From JBPRGH01 sp051418055 (GTDB lineage: Bacteria > Bacteroidota > Bacteroidia > Cytophagales > Cyclobacteriaceae), in NCBI GenBank assembly GCA_051418055.1, contig JBPRGH010000060.1:1-14169 (forward strand): a stretch of 14,169 nt of DNA, given 5' to 3'. Under the pieces are notes generated by a model. The model was not told the origin of the DNA, did not search any database, and saw only the letters and a list, made by a program, of their open reading frames with translations. Positions 1 through 6,690 of the stretch are shown piece by piece (within the stretch, counting starts at the first letter, position 1; every line of letters starts with the position of its first letter). The translations under genes and the position numbers were made by a program.

Positions 1-476
1 GTATAATAGGTATTACTAAACCGCTGGTTTACTTCTTCAAGAATGCGTTTTACATCTTCCTGGCTCACATTAGGCCCCTCGCCTACAGGCTCATCATTAT
101 AAAGGATATGAAAGATGATCGGGAGGCTAATGATCTCATATGCTTTTGGAGCCCTGGCAATCACAGCAATTTCTTCGCTCTGCCACCCATTATAGCGGGC
201 AAAGAATTTATGCTCTCCCGTATCTAAAGTAGAAAAAGTATTTCCGGTCATTAAATTTCCATTATAGTAATACTGTACTTCTCCCTCCACAAGGCTCAGG
301 TTATGGAACCGCTGCAGGGCTTCTTCATTCTTCATCACATTAAGCACCAATTCCTTTTTCCCGTCAGCCACCATGTAGAAGGAGTTGGGGTAAATAAAAT
401 AAGAGGTAGTGGTAGCCTCTTCTTCTTCACAGGAGGAAATAAGAAGTAAAAAAATGACAGCTATATATCTTTGCAT
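1..476 (-). CDS. Surface lipoprotein, probable M43-type zinc metalloprotease (N-terminal part, cut by window edge)
   Basis: Minus-strand frame open from the ATG at 476-474 to the window edge, 158 residues without a stop. A lipoprotein signal is visible: MQRY, a hydrophobic stretch, then the lipobox Ile13-Ser-Ser-Cys16. Four glutamates follow the cysteine directly; in Bacteroidota an acidic stretch here is associated with export of lipoproteins to the cell surface. Residues ~20-110 form a beta-rich, probably non-catalytic region. From ~117 the sequence reads LPIIFHILYN, then a spaced N-x-S-Q-E-D-V...L..VN.RF pattern. This resembles the segment before the catalytic domain of pappalysin/cytophagalysin-like (M43) proteases and Bacteroides metalloprotease lipoproteins. 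The HExxHxxGxxH zinc motif would lie outside the window, so catalytic activity is inferred from resemblance only. It lies 57 nt downstream of the T9SS cargo gene, on the same strand, with a hairpin between them. Confidence 0.65.
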   Translation of the reverse strand, partial: MQRYIAVIFLLLISSCEEEEATTTSYFIYPNSFYMVADGKKELVLNVMKNEEALQRFHNLSLVEGEVQYYYNGNLMTGNTFSTLDTGEHKFFARYNGWQSEEIAVIARAPKAYEIISLPIIFHILYNDEPVGEGPNVSQEDVKRILEEVNQRFSNTYY

Positions 477-493
477 TGCCTTCAAATTTTAAT

Positions 494-520
494 GAGATGT
501 GAGTAATTCACCCACATCTC
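494..520 (-). terminator. Hairpin between T9SS cargo gene and lipoprotein gene
   Basis: A perfect 8-bp inverted repeat, GAGATGTG (494-501) with CACATCTC (513-520), separated by 11 nt that can add two more pairs past a mismatch. In the minus direction it follows the cargo gene stop (536-534) and is followed by ATTAAAATTT, only a weak U-tract. It could be a terminator or attenuator for the cargo gene, or a structure in the lipoprotein leader. Position and symmetry are seen; function is inferred. Confidence 0.45.
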
Positions 521-533
521 TATTATTAAAATA

Positions 534-1410
534 CTAATTCTTTAGTAATTTATGCTGTAAAAAAAGCGTATTGTTATAATATATATCCAGAATATATACT
601 CCCTGTCCTGAAAAAGCAGATGCCGGTATGATAAAATCGTGTTTTCCCTTTATTTTCTTTTCATTAAATAACACCTTAACACTATTTCCATCCTGCGATT
701 TTATTATTGCGGTAACATTTCCATCTTCTGGTATTTCATAAGATACATTTGCAGATGTAATCACCGGATTTGGTGAAACAGTAGACATGGATTCTATGGA
801 TGAACAATCATCAGTATGCATTGTCAGGGATAAATTATAAGTCACAGTGCCTGAAGGAGTGCAATTGTAGGTAACTGTACAATAAATGGTAAAATAGCCA
901 GCAGAAGTAGGTCTCCCTACCACATAGTCCAGGTCTGTCGAGGTATCAAAAGAAAAATTAGTGGCCGACCAGCTGTACGTTCCTGATCCAGGATTATCTT
1001 CTACCAAACCGAAACGCCAGTGTGGATGTACAGAAGGATACCCACCACAAGTGCCCATATAAATAGATGGTTCAGAGGGGCATTCAATAGGTTGTACTAC
1101 AGTGATATCTTTACATTCACAGCATGGTGCTGAACCGGCTTGATATTTTGTAACGCATAATTTGGCTGTCCCTGCCGCTGTTCCTTTGACATTCACGCTA
1201 CTACCCGTATTGGATCCGTCAATTACCAAACCTCCTGTAACCGACCAGAAGTAACTGGCACCGGATGTGGCAGAAGTTGAATATGTTAATGTTTGGTCAA
1301 CATTAATAGTATTCTCACCCGTAATTGCACATGTTTGGGCTTTTACCCCCCCCCTGAAATGCTATAGTAAACGCTATAGCAAGAATGGATTTAATCATTT
1401 TTTGTTTCAT
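534..1410 (-). CDS. Small T9SS-secreted surface protein; reading frame broken at a G9 tract in the signal-peptide region
   Basis: The 3' part (1361-534) is open in one frame and holds a PKD/Ig-like region with several cysteines, a second beta-rich region, and a ~80-residue C-terminal sorting domain beginning near SPNP and ending in LLKN. Type IX secretion uses such domains to carry proteins across the outer membrane. No ATG lies at the head of this frame (only an internal TTG at 1229). The natural start is the ATG at 1410-1408 in another frame, giving MKQKMIKSILAIAFTIAFQ, a classic signal peptide. That frame runs through nine G (minus strand; C at 1346-1354) and stops at 1317-1315 after 31 codons. 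Eight G would join the two parts into a 291-residue protein with predicted cleavage after VKA (residue 24), before QTC. A good Bacteroidota promoter lies upstream. The frame break may be phase variation, a pseudogene mutation or a homopolymer sequencing error. Confidence 0.7.
1346..1354 (-). repeat. Homopolymer G9 tract (C9 on plus strand) at the frame break
   Basis: Nine consecutive C on the plus strand, read as nine G in the coding strand of the T9SS cargo gene, 55 nt after its ATG. It sits exactly where the signal-peptide frame and the mature-protein frame must be joined; removing one G restores a single frame. Runs of this length are prone to slipped-strand mispairing. It is the longest G/C homopolymer in the window. 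Confidence 0.9.
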
Positions 1411-1437
1411 GATTTAATGTTTAGTTTAATAATATAT

Positions 1438-1468
1438 CAATATTATTAAATTTATATTGTTAAACAAA
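1438..1468 (-). promoter_or_regulatory. Bacteroidota-type promoter for the T9SS cargo gene
   Basis: On the minus strand, TTTG (1468-1465) is followed after 19 nt by TAATATTG (1445-1438). The -33 box is exact and the -7 box TAnnTTTG has one mismatch, at the preferred spacing. Transcription would begin near 1431, about 20 nt before the ATG at 1410, with an A/T-rich leader and no Shine-Dalgarno. Promoter use is inferred from the motif. Confidence 0.6.
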
Positions 1469-1572
1469 TTCATTATTTTATTTTTTTAGTTAGCACCTTC
1501 TTAATTTAGCGGGATAAAAAATTAATTTAATGTTCACTTTGTCATTCTACAGTCATTAATTCATTTTATGTC

Positions 1573-1602
1573 TTTCTAAAAAAATAAAACTTCTTACATT
1601 TA
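1573..1602 (+). promoter_or_regulatory. Possible weak promoter for acyl carrier protein gene
   Basis: TTTC (1573-1576), 18 nt, then TACATTTA (1595-1602) approximates TTTG/TAnnTTTG with one mismatch in each box, placing transcription start ~12-15 nt before the ATG at 1622. An alternative pair is TTTG (1538-1541) with TCATTTTA (1561-1568). The rest of the 211-nt divergent gap (1411-1621) is A/T-rich, and I see no gene in it. Confidence 0.3.
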
Positions 1603-1621
1603 CAGTGTAAGCATTAGAACT

Positions 1622-1870
1622 ATGAGTAACGTATTTCAGGAAGTAAAAAATATATTAACAGAAAAATTAGGTATAGCAGAAACCGAAATCACCCCTGATG
1701 CTAATCTGGTGAAAGATTTGGGTATTGATTCTCTCGATTATGCTGAGCTGGTAATGGAGTTTGAAACAAATTTCGATATCAGAATACCTGATGAAGATGC
1801 CGAAAAACTGGCAACAGTGAAAGAGGCAGTAAGTTATATTGAAGGAAAGCTAAAGGAAACAAAAAGCTGA
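1622..1870 (+). CDS. acpP: Acyl carrier protein
   Basis: Small acidic 82-residue protein carrying acyl intermediates on a 4'-phosphopantetheine arm in the cytoplasm. The attachment site is the Asp36-Ser37-Leu38 motif in LGIDSLDYAEL, at the start of helix II, with Ser37 the modified residue. The length and four-helix pattern match the acyl-carrier family. It is solitary: not next to fabF, fabD or fabG as the housekeeping acpP usually is, and its motif has D-Y-A where E. coli AcpP has D-T-V. It may therefore be a second carrier with a specialised partner; the acpP symbol is a family-level assignment. Its TGA (1868-1870) directly abuts the stop of the convergent menA gene, with no bases between. 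I see no strong terminator at the junction. Confidence 0.85.
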   Translation: MSNVFQEVKNILTEKLGIAETEITPDANLVKDLGIDSLDYAELVMEFETNFDIRIPDEDAEKLATVKEAVSYIEGKLKETKS

Positions 1871-2764
1871 TTAATAAGAAAGGATCAGTCCTATTCCAAA
1901 AGTCAGCACAAAAAATAATGTACTAATTGCCATTTGCTTAAGAAAAGGATCAAGTTCTTCAGGTTGTAGTTTGCTAATTTTAACAGCATTAAATATCAAC
2001 ATTGGAACAGCCAAAAGAAAAAGCCATTGCCATGGGTTTTCATAGTTGAGAGTAGTAAATATTACAGCGCTGATTATCCCTCCTGAGATAAGTATCCAGT
2101 GATAAATTATGGCATTTTTTCTACCTATACGTACAGGAATGGAAACTTTTCCTGCCTCACGATCTGATTCTATATCTCTTATGTTATTAATATTCAGCAC
2201 GGCAACAGAAAATAACCCACAGCTTAAAGCGGGAAGTAATATTTGCTGGTCCCACTGATGGGTATAGAGATAAAATGAACCCCCGACACCTACAATCCCA
2301 AAAAATATAAGCACCGATATATCGCCAAGGCCTCTGTAGCCATAGGGTTTAGCGCCCATTGTATAAGCTAAAGCAGCGATAATACTAATGATACCAATTA
2401 CAAAAAATGGCAGGATAGCATCCCAGTTATCCTGAAAAGCTATAATTAATAATAAGCAGCCACTAACAAGACATAGGCCTGCAAATACATTTATTGCCCT
2501 TCGCATAGCTTCTACACTAATTTGACCACTAAAGGTCATTCGTGCAGGCCCTTTTCTGGTGCTACTATCGGCTCCATGTTTATAATCACCATAGTCGTTG
2601 GCCAGGTTGGAAAGCATCTGAAGGAAAGCGGTTGTTAAAACAGCAAGTATAAAGATCGTCCAGCTAAAGCTGTTATATGCTGCTGCTAAAAACGATCCCA
2701 TAGCGATGCTACTTAACGCTAAAGGTAGTGTTCTGGGACGTAAAGCTTCAATCCATGCCTTCAT
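1871..2764 (-). CDS. menA: 1,4-dihydroxy-2-naphthoate polyprenyltransferase (MenA)
   Basis: Integral membrane prenyltransferase of the UbiA family, 297 residues. It joins a polyprenyl chain to 1,4-dihydroxy-2-naphthoate to give demethylmenaquinone, the lipid electron carrier of Bacteroidota respiration. Two aspartate-rich, Mg-diphosphate-binding motifs are visible: N56-D-Y-G-D60...D66 in the first half and N194-I-R-D197...D201 in the second. Eight or nine hydrophobic helices are spread along the chain, and the N-terminus (W-I-E-A-L-R-P-R-T-L-P) is typical of MenA. Starts at the ATG at 2764, 56 nt downstream of argS in the same direction, so it is probably the last gene of the ureohydrolase-DHS-argS transcript. 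Its stop abuts that of acpP. MenA is favoured over UbiA by the N-terminal and NNIRD-type motifs. Confidence 0.9.
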   Translation of the reverse strand: MKAWIEALRPRTLPLALSSIAMGSFLAAAYNSFSWTIFILAVLTTAFLQMLSNLANDYGDYKHGADSSTRKGPARMTFSGQISVEAMRRAINVFAGLCLVSGCLLLIIAFQDNWDAILPFFVIGIISIIAALAYTMGAKPYGYRGLGDISVLIFFGIVGVGGSFYLYTHQWDQQILLPALSCGLFSVAVLNINNIRDIESDREAGKVSIPVRIGRKNAIIYHWILISGGIISAVIFTTLNYENPWQWLFLLAVPMLIFNAVKISKLQPEELDPFLKQMAISTLFFVLTFGIGLILSY

Positions 2765-2820
2765 CTGTAAAAATTCATCTTCATTGTTGGTATCCTGTCC
2801 TGCAAAAGCGGGAGGTCCTT

Positions 2821-4608
2821 TTACATACGTTCTGGTACTTCAATTCCAAGTAAGCACATCGCACGATCAATAACTACAGCTACTGCTTCAGACATGGCTA
2901 TTCTGAAGTTTAAAATATCCTCATCATCTTCATTAAAGATTGGGATCTTCTGATAAAAACCATTGAATTCTTTGGCAAGGTCATACACATATTGTGCAAT
3001 GATCGCCGGTGAATATTCTTCAGCTGCATGCATCACCTTAATGGGATATTGAGATAGTATATAAACAATTTCCCGCTCTTCCGGCTGTAAACTCTTCACG
3101 GCTCTGAAGTGAGAGCTTTCAGGACCTAATCCTAATTGCTCAGCTTTACGTAGCAGTGCAGAAATACGTGCGTGTGTATATTGAATAAATGGACCTGTAT
3201 TTCCCTGGAACTGTATGGATTCTTTTGGATCAAATAACATCCGCTTTGCAGGGTCAACTTTAAGAAGAAAATATTTTAATGCCCCAAGGCCAATGGTTTC
3301 AAAAAGCTCTTTCAGCTGGTCTTCATTAAAATCTTCGATCTTTCCGAGATCTCGCGTATGCTGCTCCGCAGTATCTTCCATCTCCTGCATTAGATCATCG
3401 GCATCAACAACAGTACCTTCGCGGGATTTCATTTTACCTGTTGGAAGGTCTACCATTCCATAGGAGAGGTGGTAGCATTCCTTTGCCCATTCATATCCCA
3501 ATTTCTCCAGGATTATAAATAAGACCTTAAAATGATACTCCTGCTCATTACCAACCGTATAGATCTGGCTGCTGATCTTCGGGAATTCGCGGTAGCGCAT
3601 AATCGCTGTTCCAATATCCTGCGTCATATAAACAGAGGTACCATCGGAACGTAATAGTAGCTTATGGTCTAACCCTTCCTCTGTGAGATCTACCCACACC
3701 GAGCCATCTTCTTTTTTGTAGAAGATACCCTGCTCAACACCTTTTAAAACTTCTTCTTTACCAAGCAGGTAGGTCTCTGATTCAAAGTAGAGCTTATCGA
3801 ATTTTACTCCCATTCGCTTATAGGTCTCTTCGAAACCCTCATATACCCAGGAGTTCATTTTTTCCCAAAGGGCATAAACTTCAGGATCTCTCTGCTCCCA
3901 TTTACGCAACATCTCCTGTGCTTCCTGCATAAGAGGAGCATTTTTTTCAGCCTCCTCTTTTAGCATGCCGCTGTTTACCAGCTCTTCTATCTGCTTTTTA
4001 TACTCTTTGTCAAAGCGTACGTAGTAATCACCGACCAGCTTATCACCTTTTTTACCGGCACTTTCCGGGGTTTCGCCATTTCCAAACTTCCGCCATGCAA
4101 CCATCGATTTACAGATGTGGATCCCACGGTCGTTGATGATTTGCACGCGGTGTACATTATGTCCATTGGCTTTCATAATTTCAGATACTGACCAGCCAAG
4201 GAAATTATTTCGCAAATGACCGAGGTGCAGCGGCTTATTAGTATTCGGTGAGGAATACTCAACCATGATCTCTTTGCCGGATTTTGGAAATTGGCCATAA
4301 TTTTCTGAATTCCAGATTGCGTCGAAAACTTGCAGCCATGCATGATCAGCAATAACGAGATTCAGAAAACCTTTAACTACATTATAATCAGAGACAATGT
4401 CAGTGTTTTTCTTCAGGTAACTACCAATAGCTTCGGCAGTTTCTTCCGGTTTTTGCTTACTGATCCTTGAGTAAGGAAAACATACAAATGTATAGGTACC
4501 TTCAAATTCCTTTTTTGTAGGCTGAAGCGTAATATCTTCTATATTAGCCTTGTAGAGCTCTTTAAAAGCCTGTTCTATTTTTCGAGAAAGTGATGCAGTA
4601 AGATCCAT
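2821..4608 (-). CDS. argS: Arginyl-tRNA synthetase
   Basis: Class I aminoacyl-tRNA synthetase charging tRNA-Arg; 595 residues from the ATG at 4608. The open frame allows an earlier start at 4638, but that would overlap the upstream gene by 23 nt and add a poor N-terminus, whereas the ATG at 4608 lies 7 nt after the upstream stop. In order: the Arg-tRNA-synthetase N-terminal domain (~1-90), the HIGH-type signature H-L-G-H (~128-131) after SSPNTNKP, the catalytic domain, a KMSKS-equivalent G-K-M-K-S-R-E-G (~391-398), and a DALR anticodon-binding domain beginning near NTGPFIQYTHAR (~470-481). Family length is normal. It is cotranscribed with two arginine/polyamine-related genes, so arginine use in translation and in amine synthesis may be expressed together. 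Confidence 0.96.
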   Translation of the reverse strand: MDLTASLSRKIEQAFKELYKANIEDITLQPTKKEFEGTYTFVCFPYSRISKQKPEETAEAIGSYLKKNTDIVSDYNVVKGFLNLVIADHAWLQVFDAIWNSENYGQFPKSGKEIMVEYSSPNTNKPLHLGHLRNNFLGWSVSEIMKANGHNVHRVQIINDRGIHICKSMVAWRKFGNGETPESAGKKGDKLVGDYYVRFDKEYKKQIEELVNSGMLKEEAEKNAPLMQEAQEMLRKWEQRDPEVYALWEKMNSWVYEGFEETYKRMGVKFDKLYFESETYLLGKEEVLKGVEQGIFYKKEDGSVWVDLTEEGLDHKLLLRSDGTSVYMTQDIGTAIMRYREFPKISSQIYTVGNEQEYHFKVLFIILEKLGYEWAKECYHLSYGMVDLPTGKMKSREGTVVDADDLMQEMEDTAEQHTRDLGKIEDFNEDQLKELFETIGLGALKYFLLKVDPAKRMLFDPKESIQFQGNTGPFIQYTHARISALLRKAEQLGLGPESSHFRAVKSLQPEEREIVYILSQYPIKVMHAAEEYSPAIIAQYVYDLAKEFNGFYQKIPIFNEDDEDILNFRIAMSEAVAVVIDRAMCLLGIEVPERM

Positions 4609-4615
4609 TTTTGAT

Positions 4616-5590
4616 TTACCAGCCCAAAACGTAAGCAAAAATTAACGGAGCCACAATGGTAGCATCCGATTCTATAATGTATTTAGGGGTTTTTATGTCC
4701 AGCTTACCCCACGTGATCTTTTCGTTAGGCACAGCCCCTGAATAACTTCCAAAGCTGGTTGTTGAATCCGAAATCTGGCAGAAATAGCTCCAGAAGGGAA
4801 CCTCTTCACGGCGCAGGTCCTGATGAAGCATTGGCACTACACATATAGGGAAATCTCCCGCTATACCTCCGCCAATCTGGAAAAAACCAATTCCATCAGT
4901 TCCTGCTTCTTCAGTATACCAGTCGGCAAGAAAAATCATGTATTCAATACCGCTTTTCACTGTCATTGGCTTTACTTCACCTGTTATACAATGTGAGGCA
5001 AAAATATTACCCATAGTAGAATCCTCCCATCCTGGTACTACCATCGGAAGGTTCTTTTCCGCTGCAGCGACCATCCAGCTGTCTTTGGGGTCTATCTGGT
5101 AATACTGCTCAAGAACACCTGAATTAATAAGCTCATACATATATTCATGAGGAAATTTTCTGTTACCATCTACCTCGGCATTTTTCCAGATATCAACAAT
5201 ATGCTTTTCAAGCCTGCGGAAAGCCTCTTCTTCAGGGATTGCTGTATCAGTAACACGATTTAATCCCCTTTCCAAAAGGTCCCATTCTTCCTGAGGAGTC
5301 AGGTCACGGTAATTAGGAAGGCGCTCGTAGTGATCATGAGCGACAAGATTCATCAGGTCTTCTTCCAGGTTGGCACCGGTACATGAAATTATAGCCACTT
5401 TATCCTGACGGATCATTTCTGCAAGAGAAAGGCCTAATTCAGCCGTACTCATAGCTCCGGCAAGAGTGACCATCATCTTTTTACCCTCCTCAAGATGCTT
5501 TTTATATCCTTTTGCTGCGTCTACAACTGAGGCAGCATTAAAATGCCTGTAATGTTTTTCAATAAATGCTGATATGGATCCTGTACTCAT
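4616..5590 (-). CDS. Deoxyhypusine-synthase-like protein (probable polyamine enzyme, homospermidine-synthase-like)
   Basis: NAD-dependent aminobutyl-transferase family, 324 residues from the ATG at 5590 (a TTG one codon earlier is less likely). True deoxyhypusine synthase modifies eIF5A, which bacteria lack; some bacterial homologues make homospermidine from small amines. An NAD-binding signature is seen at CTGANLEEDL (~70-79), and G-G-G at ~240-242. The catalytic lysine is conserved in W-G-K (294-296), equivalent to human Trp327-Gly-Lys329, so the enzyme is probably active. Substrate-pocket residues differ: human KHH after GGGVV becomes GDF (His288 replaced by Asp), and GSDSG becomes GSYSG (Asp316 to Tyr), while the glutamate equivalent to Glu323 is kept. 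It lies 8 nt after the ureohydrolase and 7 nt before argS, opposite speA. A polyamine role is inferred; the exact donor and acceptor are unknown. Confidence 0.8.
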   Translation of the reverse strand: MSTGSISAFIEKHYRHFNAASVVDAAKGYKKHLEEGKKMMVTLAGAMSTAELGLSLAEMIRQDKVAIISCTGANLEEDLMNLVAHDHYERLPNYRDLTPQEEWDLLERGLNRVTDTAIPEEEAFRRLEKHIVDIWKNAEVDGNRKFPHEYMYELINSGVLEQYYQIDPKDSWMVAAAEKNLPMVVPGWEDSTMGNIFASHCITGEVKPMTVKSGIEYMIFLADWYTEEAGTDGIGFFQIGGGIAGDFPICVVPMLHQDLRREEVPFWSYFCQISDSTTSFGSYSGAVPNEKITWGKLDIKTPKYIIESDATIVAPLIFAYVLGW

Positions 5591-5598
5591 CAATAAAA

Positions 5599-6546
5599 TT
5601 ATTTAATACGGTTTTCTATAGCTTGTGTCGTTGCTTCCAATATTTCAAAGGCATTTTCAGCCATTTTGTTTTCCCTGTCTAAGGTTGGGTTCACTTCTAC
5701 CATTTCCCAGCAACAAACTTTTTCATTAGAAGCTAATGCTACATTAAGCTGCTTAGCCTCCTCCACACTTAATCCATTTGGTACCGGGGTTCCCGTGCCT
5801 TCTGAAATCCTGCTGTCCATGCTGTCTACATCGAAAGAGACGTAAATACAATCGCAGTCTTTAAGCTTTTCCAAGGTCTGCTTAACAACCTCATTTATTC
5901 CCATTTCCCGGACTTCATTTGTAGTGAAATTACGGATCCCATACTTGTCTATAAGACATTTTTCAGGCTCTTCAATATCTCTTACGGAAATGAACACCAC
6001 ATCAGACAGGCTTATCTTGGGGCTCATTCCACCAATTTTTTTGATCTTTTCCCAATAGTCAACTGTTTCTTCTTTTGGAGTATTTGTTTTGCATTCGGCA
6101 TTATCCTCTGCACCCGCCATAGCCAAAGGCATACCATGCATATTTCCCGATGGAGTGGTATAAGGACTGTGAAGGTCGCCATGTGCATCTATCCAAATAA
6201 CACCTAAACGAACATTTGGTCTCTCTTTTTTAATGCCTGCAATTGTTCCATAAGCAGTGGAGTGGTCTCCTGCGAGTACCAAAGGAAAATGGCCTTTCTT
6301 CAAAGCATAATAAACAGCCTCACAAACCCGATTTTCCATGGTATGTACACCATCTATAAATTTAGCATGAGGATGTTCATAACCGTCAAATAATATTTCA
6401 TTAACAGTTTCAACTTCCTCATAATCGTAACGAGTGAAATAATCTGATTGAAAATCCAGACAAGCAATTTTTAATGCATCAATTCCTAAGCTTGCACCCC
6501 TTGTTCCAGCCGCAATTTCGGACTTTACCTCAATAAGCTTGATCAT
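5599..6546 (-). CDS. Ureohydrolase, arginase/agmatinase family
   Basis: Binuclear manganese hydrolase of 315 residues that removes urea from a guanidino compound. Metal ligands are visible in G-D-H95-S, D120-A-H122-G-D124 and S-F-D239-V-D241-S-M-D. The segment TTPSGNMHGMPLA (~130-142) and the EGTGTPVPNGLS block (~249-260) resemble arginase more than E. coli agmatinase, yet the gene is divergent from arginine decarboxylase and next to a DHS-like gene, which favours agmatine or an agmatine-derived amine as substrate. Arginase (ornithine plus urea) cannot be excluded. It is the first gene of the minus-strand operon; the ATG at 6546 is supported by the normal family start. Its leader probably includes the hairpin at 6570-6603. 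Confidence 0.88.
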   Translation of the reverse strand: MIKLIEVKSEIAAGTRGASLGIDALKIACLDFQSDYFTRYDYEEVETVNEILFDGYEHPHAKFIDGVHTMENRVCEAVYYALKKGHFPLVLAGDHSTAYGTIAGIKKERPNVRLGVIWIDAHGDLHSPYTTPSGNMHGMPLAMAGAEDNAECKTNTPKEETVDYWEKIKKIGGMSPKISLSDVVFISVRDIEEPEKCLIDKYGIRNFTTNEVREMGINEVVKQTLEKLKDCDCIYVSFDVDSMDSRISEGTGTPVPNGLSVEEAKQLNVALASNEKVCCWEMVEVNPTLDRENKMAENAFEILEATTQAIENRIK

Positions 6547-6569
6547 AAAAAAATAAAATTATAACTAAA

Positions 6570-6603
6570 CCGGCTCCTCATCAGTTGTTTTGATGCCAGC
6601 CGG
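6570..6603 (-). promoter_or_regulatory. Leader hairpin / operator-like inverted repeat upstream of the ureohydrolase operon
   Basis: CCGGCT (6570-6575) pairs with AGCCGG (6598-6603), and inside it CATCA (6579-6583) pairs with TGATG (6591-6595). A small internal loop (CCT/CC) and a 7-nt GTTGTTT loop complete an interrupted 11-bp stem. It is G+C-rich in an A/T-rich gap and lies 24-57 nt upstream of the ATG, within the transcript if the TAATTTTG box is used. Possible roles are translational control, an attenuator, or a protein operator shared with speA. No known riboswitch was recognised. Confidence 0.5.
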
Positions 6604-6622
6604 AATAATTTTGCAAAGATGT

Positions 6623-6630
6623 CAAAATTA
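6623..6630 (-). promoter_or_regulatory. -7 promoter box for the ureohydrolase-DHS-argS-menA operon
   Basis: TAATTTTG on the minus strand (6630-6623) matches TAnnTTTG exactly. I see no TTTG at the expected distance upstream, so it is a half-supported promoter. It would give a ~70-nt leader containing the hairpin. Two short palindromes flank it, TTTGCAAA (6610-6617) and CAATATTG (6634-6641), possible operator halves for this gap shared with speA. Confidence 0.4.
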
Positions 6631-6690
6631 TATCAATATTGCAGCAGTCTACGTTGACGATAAATTCATTTATTTAGAGATTTTTAGTAC

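Noticed and set aside
534..1229. T9SS cargo gene starting at the internal TTG (1229)
   Set aside because: This start would leave no signal peptide and cut into an Ig-like domain; the frame stays open upstream to 1361 and links to a perfect signal peptide across the G9 tract.
1267..1449. Plus-strand 60-residue open frame
   Set aside because: It runs antisense to the signal-peptide and G9 region of the T9SS cargo gene, with no promoter and no protein-like composition.
1867..1888. CTGAT...ATCAG hairpin at the acpP/menA junction
   Set aside because: Only five pairs, a 12-nt loop and no T-run; too weak to call a terminator.
2765..2820. Possible terminator between argS and menA
   Set aside because: Only a partial GC-rich match (CCTGC...GCGGGAGG) with poor pairing and no T-run; the same-direction genes are more simply one transcript.
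4609..4638. Longer argS start at 4638
   Set aside because: It would overlap the upstream gene by 23 nt and add MLTFWAGKSK, which does not resemble argS N-termini; the ATG at 4608 has a normal 7-nt gap.
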